From contig NZ_SDLR01000004.1 in NCBI RefSeq assembly GCF_004522215.1, positions 620,001-684,000 on the forward strand: 64,000 nt of DNA, read 5' to 3'. The number at the start of each line of letters is the position of its first letter. The first letter of the stretch is position 1. A program made the position numbers and the translations under genes. This document shows positions 7,993 to 16,764 of this stretch, piece by piece. The notes beneath the pieces are model-generated. The model searched no databases, was not told the DNA's origin, and saw nothing but the letters and a program-made list of their open reading frames with translations. The DNA is from Ammoniphilus sp. YIM 78166. GTDB taxonomy: Bacteria > Bacillota > Bacilli > Aneurinibacillales > RAOX-1.

Positions 7993-9177
7993 GTGATTCG
8001 TATTACACGCGAATGGATCATAGCAGGTGCTAAGGTGTATGGAGAAGAGAGACAGCTCGAAAATGGGTATATCAAAGTGGCGCAAGATCAGATCACGGAG
8101 GTAGGATGTGCGGCAGAGGTAGATCCAGCACTTATAGAGGGAGCGATTCAGCTTCCTGCGTCTTGGAAGGTTGTCCCTGGGATGATTGATGTTCATATTC
8201 ATGGGGCAGCGGGAGCGGATACGATGGATGCTACGGAAGAAGCGTTGGAGATCATGTCCCGAGCCTTGCCGGCGGAAGGGACGACGGCGTTTTTGGCGAC
8301 AACGATGACGCAGGATCAAGAAGCGATTGAGCGAGCGTTGAAGAATGCAGCTGTCTATATAGAAGGAAACAATAAGGTTGGAAAAGCTGAAGTATTGGGG
8401 ATTCATTTGGAGGGACCCTTCATATCTGCTATTCGGGCAGGAGCCCAACCGCCTGGGGCCATTCGGCTTCCGGATGTCACCTTGTTTCAAAGGTGGCAAG
8501 AGTTAGCCGGGGGTGCGATTCGCCTCGTGACTTTGGCACCAGAACAGGAAGGAGGGCTCGAGTTCGCCGCCTACTTGAAGCAAACGGGTGTGGTGGCCTC
8601 CATTGGCCATTCCGACGCCACCTATGAACAAACTGTGCAAGCGATTCAAGCAGGCGTGACGCATGCAACTCACTTATATAATGGGATGCGGGGAATGCAC
8701 CATCGTGAGCCTGGGGTGGTAGGGGCTGTTTTGTTGCGTGATGAAATCAAAGTCGAGATGATTGTGGATGGGGTGCATGCTTGCCCCGAAATGATTGATT
8801 TGGCCTATCGATTGAAAAGAGCAGAAGGCATTATTCTGGTCACCGATGCGATGCGAGCAAAATGCTTGGGAGATGGCCATTATACGCTTGGGGGTCAGGA
8901 CGTTCAAGTCGAGGGGGGCAAGGCGGTTCTAGAAGATGGCACCCTAGCGGGTAGTATTATAAAAATGAAGGATGCCGCTTGGAATATGATGAGCTATACG
9001 AAGTGTACGTTGGAAGACGTAATTCGAATGACAGCAGAGAACCCAGCCAGGCAGCTAGGGTTCTGGAATCGAAAAGGGAGTCTGCGTGTGGGGAAAGATG
9101 CTGACCTGGTCGTGTTAGATGAACAGATGAACGTAAGGATGACCTTTTGCCGGGGGACATTAGCTTATCAACAGTAG
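7993..9177 (+). CDS. nagA: N-acetylglucosamine-6-phosphate deacetylase
   Basis: Removes acetate from GlcNAc-6-P to give glucosamine-6-P in the cytosol. The amidohydrolase metal motif PGMIDVHIHG (about residue 58), IGHSDA and the catalytic Asp in VTDAM are visible. The start is uncertain: ATG 7960 and GTG 7993 lack a spaced ribosome site, whereas AGGAG at 7989-7993 is ideally placed for an ATT codon at 8002, which would give an N-terminus the length of Bacillus NagA as I recall it. I list GTG 7993 as the nearest ordinary start. It is followed 16 bp later by nagB, with a dre operator upstream. Confidence 0.92.
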   Translation: MIRITREWIIAGAKVYGEERQLENGYIKVAQDQITEVGCAAEVDPALIEGAIQLPASWKVVPGMIDVHIHGAAGADTMDATEEALEIMSRALPAEGTTAFLATTMTQDQEAIERALKNAAVYIEGNNKVGKAEVLGIHLEGPFISAIRAGAQPPGAIRLPDVTLFQRWQELAGGAIRLVTLAPEQEGGLEFAAYLKQTGVVASIGHSDATYEQTVQAIQAGVTHATHLYNGMRGMHHREPGVVGAVLLRDEIKVEMIVDGVHACPEMIDLAYRLKRAEGIILVTDAMRAKCLGDGHYTLGGQDVQVEGGKAVLEDGTLAGSIIKMKDAAWNMMSYTKCTLEDVIRMTAENPARQLGFWNRKGSLRVGKDADLVVLDEQMNVRMTFCRGTLAYQQ

Positions 9178-9193
9178 GAGGAGGAAGTCATTC

Positions 9194-9940
9194 ATGAAGT
9201 GGATTGAGGCGAAAGATGCTCAAGAGATGAGCGTTCTGGCTGCGCGATTGATCGTGAACCAAGTGAGAAAAAAACCAAAGACGGTCCTTGGACTAGCAAC
9301 GGGCGGGACACCGATTGGTACCTATACGGAGCTGGTTCGGGAGGCAAAAGTGGGTGGAACGGATTATCATCAAGTCACCACCTTTAACCTGGATGAATAT
9401 GTAGGGATCGCTCCGGGAGACCGCAACAGCTATCGTTTTTATATGGATCATCATTTATTTCATCATATAAACTTGGCTACATCTCATTTGCCGGACGGCA
9501 TGGCTTCCGATTTAGGCTTGGAATGTGAGCGTTACGAAGGACGGATTGCGGCTTCGGGGGGAATCGATTTGCAGTTATTGGGGATTGGGACCAATGGTCA
9601 TATTGGCTTTAATGAACCGGGTACTTCGTTTCAGTCCACGACGCACATCGTGGCCCTGACCGAGGCGACGAGACAGGCTAATGCAAGATTTTTCAACCAT
9701 CTTAGTGAGGTCCCTACGCATGCCATTACCATGGGGATTGCTACGATCATGAAGAGCAAGCAAATCATCTTGTTGGCTTCCGGGGACAAAAAAGCGGACA
9801 TTCTCTATCGCTTGGCTGCTGGAGAGGTTGATGAGCAAGTGCCCGCAAGTATCCTCAAGCAGCATGCAGACGTGACCATAATCGCCGATACCGCTGCCTT
9901 ACAAAAAGTAAAGGAACGAGAGTCATGCAGCTTACGATAA
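9194..9940 (+). CDS. nagB: Glucosamine-6-phosphate deaminase
   Basis: Converts glucosamine-6-P to fructose-6-P and ammonia, feeding glycolysis. The motifs LATGGTPIGTY (phosphate loop), FNLDEYVG (catalytic Asp) and GIGTNGHIGFNEPG are present in order. Length 248 aa is typical of the Bacillus form. An AGGAGGAGG ribosome site precedes the ATG at 9194. Its last 16 bases overlap the nagR start, indicating translational coupling within nagA-nagB-nagR. Confidence 0.95.
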   Translation: MKWIEAKDAQEMSVLAARLIVNQVRKKPKTVLGLATGGTPIGTYTELVREAKVGGTDYHQVTTFNLDEYVGIAPGDRNSYRFYMDHHLFHHINLATSHLPDGMASDLGLECERYEGRIAASGGIDLQLLGIGTNGHIGFNEPGTSFQSTTHIVALTEATRQANARFFNHLSEVPTHAITMGIATIMKSKQIILLASGDKKADILYRLAAGEVDEQVPASILKQHADVTIIADTAALQKVKERESCSLR

Positions 9941-10668
9941 ATAAAAATTTACCCATTCCTATTTATTATCAAATTGAAGAAGGGATGAAGGAGTTGATTG
10001 AACAGGGCAGCTTGAAGCCAGGGGATCTGATTCCTTCTGAACGCGAGCTTTGTGAGGCTTATGGAATCAGTCGGATGACGGTGCGGCAGGCGGTCAATAA
10101 CTTAGTCAATGATGGTTACCTGGTGCGGCAGCAGGGTCGCGGCACCTTTGTTTCTAAAGGAAAGATGGAGCAGGGGTTAAGAGGAGTAACCAGCTTCTCG
10201 GAGGATATGCGGGCGAGGGGGATGGTGCCGAGTACGAAGCTCCTCCACTTTGGGTTGATCCGGGCGAAAAAGCCGTTGGCGGAGAAGTTGGGTTTATCGG
10301 AGGAGGCACCGATCTACGAGGTCAAGCGAGTGCGGCTAGCTGATGGCATTCCGATGGCGTATGAGATTTCGTATTTGTCGGCAAGTCTTCTTCCTGGTTT
10401 TTCAGCGGAAGCGGCAGAGGGATCAATCTATGAATATGTTGAGAACATTCTCCAGTTAAAGATCGGGAATGCCCATCAAGTGCTTGAGGCTTCTTTAGCG
10501 AGGGGCTCCGAATGCGAGATTTTAGAGCTGGAGCAGGGGGCGCCGGTTCTCCTGATTCAAAGGAAAACGTATTTGACGGATGGGGTACCGCTGGAGATTG
10601 TCAAATCCGTCTACCCGGGTGACCGATATAAGTTTGTGATCGATATGCAAAGGACGGAGCCGAGATGA
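9925..10668 (+). CDS. nagR: GntR/HutC-family regulator of amino-sugar genes (NagR-like)
   Basis: A 247-aa repressor with an N-terminal winged helix (about residues 1-75: SERELCEAYGISRMTVRQAV) and a C-terminal UTRA ligand domain (about 90-240). This layout and the position straight after nagB match NagR (YvoA) of Bacillus, which binds dre sites and is released by glucosamine-6-P or GlcNAc-6-P. A near-consensus dre site lies before nagA (7934). The start ATG overlaps the nagB end and has an AAGGAACGAG site. The effector is assigned by analogy. Confidence 0.85.
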   Translation: MQLTINKNLPIPIYYQIEEGMKELIEQGSLKPGDLIPSERELCEAYGISRMTVRQAVNNLVNDGYLVRQQGRGTFVSKGKMEQGLRGVTSFSEDMRARGMVPSTKLLHFGLIRAKKPLAEKLGLSEEAPIYEVKRVRLADGIPMAYEISYLSASLLPGFSAEAAEGSIYEYVENILQLKIGNAHQVLEASLARGSECEILELEQGAPVLLIQRKTYLTDGVPLEIVKSVYPGDRYKFVIDMQRTEPR

Positions 10669-10679
10669 AGAATGTTTGT

Positions 10680-10734
10680 ATGAAATAATGTTTACAAAAC
10701 AAATATTGACGCATGAAATATTACGACATAAAAT
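10680..10734 (+). promoter_or_regulatory. Promoter and direct repeats before the RpiR/MurR-like gene
   Basis: TTGACG (10706-10711), a 17-bp spacer and TAAAAT (10729-10734) make a strong sigma-A promoter. ATGAAATA(A/T)T occurs twice, at 10680-10689 and 10713-10722, exactly 33 bp apart (about three helical turns), the second inside the spacer. Sites of this kind, resembling the TGAAAT boxes of RpiR-family regulators, suggest autorepression by the downstream gene product. Confidence 0.65.
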
Positions 10735-10754
10735 AGATATTAAGTAGGAAGTAA

Positions 10755-11624
10755 ATGGAGTGGTTTAGGATGAACGGTGGTTTGGTGAGTTTAAGGGCGA
10801 TGCTGGAGGAATTGAAGCCGTCGGAACGGAAGGCAGCTCAATTTATCCTGGATCATCCGGAAGAGGTGGTCAAGCTATCGGTTCAGAAGCTGGCTGAACT
10901 AAGCGAAGTGTCGGATGCGACGATTATTCGTTTAGCTAGATCGCTGAACATGTCGGGGTACCAAGAGCTGAAGCTGCGGATTGCCGGAGATTTGACGATG
11001 GGCAACATTCAAGAGAAGTACCAGGAGATTGGGATGGATGGATCGATTACTTCTATTATCCATTCCGTAAGCAGCAATAATATGCAGTCGATCCAGGATA
11101 CAGTCTCGGTGCTTTCTCCTGAATCTGTGGAAGAAGCGGCGGAAGCGCTACTGAAGGCTCGCAAGATTGATATTTATGGCGTAGGGGCCTCGGCCGTGAT
11201 CGGCTATGATCTGAGGCAGAAGCTGCACCGCATTAATTTATGGTGCGAGGCTTACTCCGATTTTCATGCCCAGCTGACCTCGGCGGTGAACCTGAGTGAG
11301 CAAGACGTGGTGTTTGGCATCTCTTATTCCGGGCAGACGGAGGACATTATTCAATCCATCACGGAGGCCAAGGCACAGGGAGCTAAGATCATTACGCTTA
11401 CGAAATTTGGCTCCAATCCGGTATCGGAATTGGCAGACATTCGACTGTTCACCAGCTCCGTGGAGAAAAGCATTCGAACCGGTGCGATGGCTTCTAGGAT
11501 TGCCCAGCTGAATGTAATTGACATCGTTTTCATTGCGATGGCAAGCCGACGGCAGGATCAGGTGATTCCGCTATTAGATAAAACCAGACAAGCGGTAAGC
11601 CGGACCAAACGGTCGATGGGATGA
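10755..11624 (+). CDS. murR: RpiR-family regulator (MurR-like)
   Basis: A 289-aa regulator with an N-terminal HTH_6 domain (about residues 8-85, including LSEVSDATIIRLARSLNMSGYQELK) and a C-terminal SIS sugar-phosphate domain (about 125-265; FGISYSGQTEDII). MurR of B. subtilis and E. coli senses MurNAc-6-P and represses murQ-type operons. Here the gene heads an ABC importer - kinase - murQ cluster, so MurNAc-6-P is the likely ligand. The start is ATG 10755 (AGGAAG upstream) or ATG 10770. A strong promoter with repeated TGAAATA boxes lies upstream. Confidence 0.8.
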   Translation: MEWFRMNGGLVSLRAMLEELKPSERKAAQFILDHPEEVVKLSVQKLAELSEVSDATIIRLARSLNMSGYQELKLRIAGDLTMGNIQEKYQEIGMDGSITSIIHSVSSNNMQSIQDTVSVLSPESVEEAAEALLKARKIDIYGVGASAVIGYDLRQKLHRINLWCEAYSDFHAQLTSAVNLSEQDVVFGISYSGQTEDIIQSITEAKAQGAKIITLTKFGSNPVSELADIRLFTSSVEKSIRTGAMASRIAQLNVIDIVFIAMASRRQDQVIPLLDKTRQAVSRTKRSMG

Positions 11625-11661
11625 TTGACAGAAAAATAGAATGTAGGGGGTAACAAGAACG

Positions 11662-12963
11662 ATGAAAAAATGGTTAACTTCAATGGGTTCTATGTTGTTA
11701 ATGTCTTCCCTAGTATTGAGCGGATGCGGAGGATCAAGCAACGAAGCAAGTCAGCCGCCAGCGGAGCAGCCGAAGCCAGAAGCGACGGCACCGGCGAAGG
11801 ATCCGGTTGTTCTATCCATGCATAGCTGGCGCGTAGAAGATACAGAGGGATATAAGAAGGTTATTGCGGCTTTTGAAGCGGAAAACCCAGGGATTAAAAT
11901 TGACTTTAAGCCGTTCAAAGCTACGGAATACAATACGATCCTCAATACCGCCCTGCAAAGTGACACCGGTCCAGATATCATGCAGCTTCGCCCGTATCGG
12001 GCTGGTATGACTTTAGCAGAAGCCGGCTACCTGGAGCCGCTGGATGGAGTAGGTGGATTGAAGGATTTTGCCCCAGACGTATTAGCTGCAGCTACTGCTA
12101 ATGATGGTAAAGTATACGGGGTTCCTCTTTCCTTGAACTCCACTCAAATCTATTATAATAAAAAGATTTTCGAAGCGAATGGGTTAACCGAACCGAAGTC
12201 TTGGGATGAGTTAATTACGGTGGCCAAGACGTTGAAAGACAAGGGAGTCACACCATTTGCCTTCGGTTCCAAAGAAGGCTGGCTGCTTTCCTTAAGCCAT
12301 GGGGTGATTGCTCCCGGAACCTATAATGCAGGCGAGTTCGTCGACCCTCTATTAAAAGGAGAGAAGAACTTTAAGAGCCCTGAATTTGTGAAATCTCTTG
12401 AACGTCTAAAGGAGCTTTCTGCTTACTTCCCCGATAATTTTACGGGCTTAGATGGAAACGACATCCGTACCTTGTTCTTTACCGAAAAGGCAGCGATGTA
12501 CATCCAAGGAAGCTTTGAATTAGAAGTCTTGCAAAAGATGAACCCGGATCTTGCTTTAGATTTCTTCCCGATGCCAACGGATAACGGTCAATCGGTCATT
12601 ACGACTTGGGTGGATGGTTCTTATGGGCTCAATGCCAAGTCGGGTAAAAAAGCAGAAGCCATGAAGTTCATGGAGTTTATGACCACGAAGTCCTTTGCCG
12701 ATGTGTTTGCTAATGAATTCAAGCGTATTCCGGCCCTTCCTGGTGTCAATGTCAATGATCCTCTCGTGAACAAGATGGCGGAGTTGTCCCAAACGGTGGC
12801 TTCTCCTTATTTGATGGTCGTGAACTTTAACCAAGGAGAGCCAACGACGAAGGCGACGATTGAGAATGCGCTGCAAGGGATGTTCTTAGGTCAGCTGACG
12901 CCGGAGCAGGTCGCAGAAGAAGTACAAAAAGCAACGGACACGTGGTTCCAACCGAAAAAGTAA
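11662..12963 (+). CDS. Sugar ABC transporter substrate-binding lipoprotein
   Basis: A 433-aa solute-binding protein of the extracellular family 1 (MalE-like). A lipoprotein signal with lipobox LVLSGC (Cys about residue 22) is followed by an Ala/Pro/Glu-rich linker and a binding domain. It sits between murR and two permease genes and upstream of a kinase and murQ, so the cargo is probably MurNAc, GlcNAc or MurNAc-GlcNAc disaccharides (inference). No ATPase gene lies in the cluster; as for many such importers, a shared MsmX-type ATPase elsewhere would be needed. AGGGGGT lies before the ATG. Confidence 0.88.
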   Translation: MKKWLTSMGSMLLMSSLVLSGCGGSSNEASQPPAEQPKPEATAPAKDPVVLSMHSWRVEDTEGYKKVIAAFEAENPGIKIDFKPFKATEYNTILNTALQSDTGPDIMQLRPYRAGMTLAEAGYLEPLDGVGGLKDFAPDVLAAATANDGKVYGVPLSLNSTQIYYNKKIFEANGLTEPKSWDELITVAKTLKDKGVTPFAFGSKEGWLLSLSHGVIAPGTYNAGEFVDPLLKGEKNFKSPEFVKSLERLKELSAYFPDNFTGLDGNDIRTLFFTEKAAMYIQGSFELEVLQKMNPDLALDFFPMPTDNGQSVITTWVDGSYGLNAKSGKKAEAMKFMEFMTTKSFADVFANEFKRIPALPGVNVNDPLVNKMAELSQTVASPYLMVVNFNQGEPTTKATIENALQGMFLGQLTPEQVAEEVQKATDTWFQPKK

Positions 12964-13028
12964 GTCGATTCCATGAAAGGAGTAAAACGAGAGGTTTTAC
13001 TCCTTTCCCATAGAAGTAGGTGAAAAAC

Positions 13029-14000
13029 ATGAGTAGCAAACTGGAGATGGAAGTGCAGAAGGTCAACCTGAGAGTCGAGAAAAAAGGCAAGCGCAAATGG
13101 ACGAGGCACTTGGTCCATCTGTTTCCAATGCCAGCCCTCCTGATCTATTTTCTTTTTGTGGTGTATCCGATTCTTTCCGCCTTCACCTATAGCTTGTACG
13201 ATTGGAAGGGAATTGCCAGAGGCGAGTTTGTAGGTCTAGGAAATTTTATTAAGCTGTTTACCGTCGAGCCGTTCAATAAGATGTTCTGGAATGCTTTTGG
13301 CCACAATGTCATTTACTTTATAGTAGAGATGATTGTGCAGAACGGGATTGCCTTTGCCCTCGCTTATATCATTTACCGCAAAATCCGGGGCTCGGAGTTT
13401 TTAAAGATTGCTTATTTTATGCCTCGTCTTCTTTCCGTCATTATTGTTGGTTTTATGTGGAAGCTGATTTTAAATCCTAACTTCGGGGCACTAAATACGT
13501 TGCTTGCCAAGATCGGTTTGGAATCTTGGGCACGGCCGTGGCTCGGAGATCCGGATACCGCCTTATTATCTATTATTTTAGTCAACAGCTGGTTTGGTGT
13601 TGGTTTTGGGGTGTTGATCTTTTTGGCTGGCTTGCAATCCATTCCGGAAGAAGTGGTGGAGGCTGCGCGGCTGGACGGAGCAAGTGGTCCACGCTTGCTG
13701 TTGCGTATTATTTTACCGATGTGTATGCCGGCCATTACTATTATGACGGTGCTTACGTTTATCCAGGCGTTTGAAGCCTTTGAATTGGTTTACGCGATGC
13801 AAGGCTCAAAGGGGGAACCGTATTATTCGACGGATACGATGGCGGTTTACTTTTACCGATTGGCCTTTGGGGGCTCCGGTGGAGCTGATTCGACCTCGAT
13901 TGGTCTGGGATCCGCGCTCGCGGTTGTGCTGTTCTTCATCGTCGCATCGATCTCCGCCCTATCGCTATACTTCATGAGAAAACGGGAGGTGCAGCATTAA
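13029..14000 (+). CDS. Sugar ABC transporter permease, MalF-type
   Basis: A 323-aa inner-membrane permease with six predicted transmembrane segments and the EAA loop motif EEVVEAARLDGASGPRLLLR (about residues 212-231). I start at ATG 13029, with TAGGTG seven to eight bases before it, in place of the GTG at 13020. It belongs to the importer encoded with the binding protein at 11662 and the second permease at 14002, and is proposed to bring in amino-sugars from wall turnover. Confidence 0.88.
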   Translation: MSSKLEMEVQKVNLRVEKKGKRKWTRHLVHLFPMPALLIYFLFVVYPILSAFTYSLYDWKGIARGEFVGLGNFIKLFTVEPFNKMFWNAFGHNVIYFIVEMIVQNGIAFALAYIIYRKIRGSEFLKIAYFMPRLLSVIIVGFMWKLILNPNFGALNTLLAKIGLESWARPWLGDPDTALLSIILVNSWFGVGFGVLIFLAGLQSIPEEVVEAARLDGASGPRLLLRIILPMCMPAITIMTVLTFIQAFEAFELVYAMQGSKGEPYYSTDTMAVYFYRLAFGGSGGADSTSIGLGSALAVVLFFIVASISALSLYFMRKREVQH

Positions 14001-14001
14001 G

Positions 14002-14826
14002 ATGAAGACTTCCATTGGCGCTCGTTCCATGCAATACCTCTTTGCCTACTTGTTTGCGCTTGTTGCGCTTTACCCCATTTTTCTGATGATTAGTTCCTCA
14101 TTTAAGAGCAATGCCGAGATTTTCTCCAATCCTTTAGGGTTACCCAAGAGCCTCAGCTTAGCACCTTATCAGAAGCTCTGGGAAGCTGTTCCGTTTTCAC
14201 AGTTTATGATTAATAGCTTAATTGTCAGCAGTGTCTCTGTGCTTTTGATTCTCGTAAGCTCATCTCTTGCCGCGTTTTACTTGGCTCGCTTTTCGTTTAG
14301 ATGGAACGGACTTCTCTATTTTTTCTTTTTGCTCGGGTTGATGATCCCCATCAAGCTAGGGATTGTTCCTTTGTTTATCTTAATGAAAGATTTAGGGCTC
14401 GTGAACTCGCTTTGGTCCTTAATTCTGATCTATACGGCGAGCGGCATCCCGATTTCCGTGTTTATCTTAACGGGTTTCTTCCGGACCTTGCCAGTTGAAC
14501 TCGAGGAGGCTGCACGGATTGATGGCTGCAACCATGTGCAAGTGTTTTACAAGATTTTAATCCCTTTGATTCGCCCGGCGCTTGGAACGGTGATGATTAT
14601 CAACTTTATCCAGGCCTGGAACGACTTTTTCTTCCCACTCATTTTTGTTCAGGATGATATGAAGAAAACCATTCCGGTTGGGATGCTGGGGATGTTTGGG
14701 GAATATGAAGCAGATTGGAGTATGCTATTCTCCGGTCTGACGCTTTCCGCTTTGCCCATGATTATTGTGTTCTTGCTCGCTTCTAAACAGTTCATGGAAG
14801 GGCTGACTGCCGGTGCGGTTAAATAG
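14002..14826 (+). CDS. Sugar ABC transporter permease, MalG-type
   Basis: A 274-aa permease with six membrane segments and the EAA loop ELEEAARIDGCNHVQVFYK (about residues 166-184), ending in the typical AGAVK C-terminus. It begins one base after the MalF-type gene stops and its end overlaps the kinase start by 14 bp, so the genes are tightly coupled. It is the partner permease in the putative MurNAc/GlcNAc importer. Confidence 0.88.
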   Translation: MKTSIGARSMQYLFAYLFALVALYPIFLMISSSFKSNAEIFSNPLGLPKSLSLAPYQKLWEAVPFSQFMINSLIVSSVSVLLILVSSSLAAFYLARFSFRWNGLLYFFFLLGLMIPIKLGIVPLFILMKDLGLVNSLWSLILIYTASGIPISVFILTGFFRTLPVELEEAARIDGCNHVQVFYKILIPLIRPALGTVMIINFIQAWNDFFFPLIFVQDDMKKTIPVGMLGMFGEYEADWSMLFSGLTLSALPMIIVFLLASKQFMEGLTAGAVK

Positions 14827-15796
14827 GAAAAACTGGTTTATCGGAATCGACGGCGGGGGAACGAGCACGCGCGGGGTAATAGGGGATGAATCAGGAGAGA
14901 TTCTGGCTTCGGTTGTTGGCGATTCCTCGAATATGCTCTCGCGCTCTCTTCCCGAAGTCGAAGGTACATTGAGGGCCTTGTGTCAGGAGCTCGTGGAAAA
15001 AGCCGGGGGATCGCTGGCCGAGGTTCGAGCCATATTTTTGGGGCTAGCGGGCGCTGATCGCCCGCGGGAAAAAGAGTTGTTGATGAGGGGGCTCCATGAC
15101 CTATGTCCAGGAGGTCTCGTGATTGACAACGATGCGATCACCGCGTTGTATGCCGGAACCTGGGGAAAGCCAGGCATTGTCTTAATCGCTGGCACCGGAT
15201 CCATTGCTTATGGGGTTTGCGCGCAGGGAGAACGTTATCGGGTCGGAGGCTGGGGCTATCTATTAGGAGATGAAGGCAGCGGATTTTCGATCGGGAAGCA
15301 GGGATTGATCTCTGTCATGAGAGCCCATGATGGAAGAGGGAAACCCACGTTACTAACTGAGCTGGCTTTATCCAGGTTTGGGGTCACTGAGGTTCCTCTC
15401 CTTATTTCACATGTTTATGGGTCAGAAAACCCGCGTAAAGTGATAGCGGATACGGGGAGGATGGTTTTGGAAGCGGCGGAACAGGGGGATGAAGTCGCTG
15501 TGAGTCTGGTTGCTCAGGCAGCAGATGAGCTCGTTGAGCTCGTGGAAGCTTGTCAGAGGAAGATGGGGCAAGGCGAGGCTTTCCCTGTGGTTTTGGCGGG
15601 AGGACTGATGGAGCATGAAAGCTTGGTTCAACGATTAGTTGTTGAGCGTTTGGCGGGGAGAAAGTTTTCTGTAGAGATAGGGGTGTTGTCTCCCGTGTTT
15701 GGAGCTTTGATCATGGCAATGCAGTCCAGTGGAGTTGAACTCTCCGAACCTATCAGAAATAAGCTAAGGGAAGTGGAAGTATGGCAGAAAAGTTGA
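14813..15796 (+). CDS. BadF/BadG-family amino-sugar kinase (MurK-like)
   Basis: A 327-aa ASKHA-fold kinase of the BadF/BadG/N-acetylglucosamine kinase family. The N-terminal phosphate-1 motif GIDGGGTSTRG (about residue 10) and the adenosine/phosphate-2 region VLIAGTGSIAYG (about residue 124) are visible. MurK of Clostridium acetobutylicum, in the same family, phosphorylates both MurNAc and GlcNAc. Located between an ABC importer and murQ, this enzyme probably makes MurNAc-6-P (and GlcNAc-6-P), doing the job a PTS does in B. subtilis. The GTG start overlaps the permease gene; its last 16 bp overlap murQ. Confidence 0.8.
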   Translation: MRLNRKNWFIGIDGGGTSTRGVIGDESGEILASVVGDSSNMLSRSLPEVEGTLRALCQELVEKAGGSLAEVRAIFLGLAGADRPREKELLMRGLHDLCPGGLVIDNDAITALYAGTWGKPGIVLIAGTGSIAYGVCAQGERYRVGGWGYLLGDEGSGFSIGKQGLISVMRAHDGRGKPTLLTELALSRFGVTEVPLLISHVYGSENPRKVIADTGRMVLEAAEQGDEVAVSLVAQAADELVELVEACQRKMGQGEAFPVVLAGGLMEHESLVQRLVVERLAGRKFSVEIGVLSPVFGALIMAMQSSGVELSEPIRNKLREVEVWQKS

Positions 15797-16680
15797 AAGA
15801 ACTGCTAACGGAGTGGCGCAATCCAGATACGGAAAACTTGGATACCCTTCCGACGCTGGATATATTAAAAAAACTGAATTTAGAAGATCAAAAAGCCGCC
15901 TTAGCGGTTGAAAAAGAATTGGATACGGTAGCGCAGGCGGTGGACCTGGTTGTCCAGGCATTTGAACAAGGGGGAAGGCTGTTTTATTTCGGGGCGGGGA
16001 CGAGTGGAAGATTGGGTATGCTGGATGCAGCAGAATGCCCGCCCACGTTTGGCACCGATCCCTCCCTTGTTCAAGGGGTGATCGCTGGGGGCTTGAGTGC
16101 TTTGGTGGAAGCAATTGAGGGAGCTGAGGATGAACCGGATTTAGGTCGTGAGGATGTCGATAAAGTGGGCGTGAAGGCAGAGGATGTCGTGGTGGGCATC
16201 GCGGCCAGCGGCCGGACGCCTTATGTGATGGGCGCAATGGAAGAAGCCAAGCGAAGAGGGGCCAAAACGATCGCGTTATCCTGTAATCCAGACTCGGAAA
16301 TGAGTAAAGTCGCTGACGTAGCAATCGCCCCTGTCGTTGGACCGGAAGCCGTCACAGGCTCGACAAGGCTCAAGGCAGGTACGGCTCAGAAAATGGTGCT
16401 TAACATGCTGACGACAGCTTCGATGGTCCGTATGGGTAAGGTGTATGGAAACCTGATGGTGAACGTCCAAGCGACGAATGAGAAGCTGAGGGAACGTGTG
16501 AAGAAAATCATCATGGATGCGACAGAATGCACCTGGGAAGAAGCAGAAAAGCTCGCAGAACAAGCAGAAGGAGATGCCCGGGTGGGGATCTTGATGAAGC
16601 TCAAGGGAATATCTTCGGGAGAAGCGCGTGCCCAGCTGAACCGAGTAGGTGGACGAATACGGCAGGCGTTGGAGAATTGA
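15781..16680 (+). CDS. murQ: N-acetylmuramic acid 6-phosphate etherase
   Basis: Cleaves the D-lactyl ether of MurNAc-6-P to give GlcNAc-6-P, which then enters NagA/NagB. A SIS domain is visible with the signature FGAGTSGRLGMLDAAECPPT (about residues 70-89) and GIAASGRTPYV (about residue 140), plus the C-terminal helical tail. Length of 299 aa is typical. The ATG overlaps the kinase gene by 16 bp, with GGAAGTGGAAG upstream. A terminator follows. Confidence 0.96.
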   Translation: MAEKLKELLTEWRNPDTENLDTLPTLDILKKLNLEDQKAALAVEKELDTVAQAVDLVVQAFEQGGRLFYFGAGTSGRLGMLDAAECPPTFGTDPSLVQGVIAGGLSALVEAIEGAEDEPDLGREDVDKVGVKAEDVVVGIAASGRTPYVMGAMEEAKRRGAKTIALSCNPDSEMSKVADVAIAPVVGPEAVTGSTRLKAGTAQKMVLNMLTTASMVRMGKVYGNLMVNVQATNEKLRERVKKIIMDATECTWEEAEKLAEQAEGDARVGILMKLKGISSGEARAQLNRVGGRIRQALEN

Positions 16681-16693
16681 ATAGTGGATGTGA

Positions 16694-16725
16694 GCCCCTG
16701 ACCTTATGAGGTTGGGGGTTTTTTG
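16694..16725 (+). terminator. Terminator after murQ
   Basis: Stem CCCCTGACCT (16695-16704) pairs with AGGTTGGGG (16709-16717), with two G-T wobbles, followed by a TTTTTT run. Confidence 0.8.
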
Positions 16726-16764
16726 GTTAGTGGCCATGAGAGGGAGTGTGATTAAGCTGAGATT

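Noticed and set aside
15781..15796. Frameshift between kinase and murQ
   Set aside because: Both genes are full length; the 16-bp overlap is normal translational coupling.
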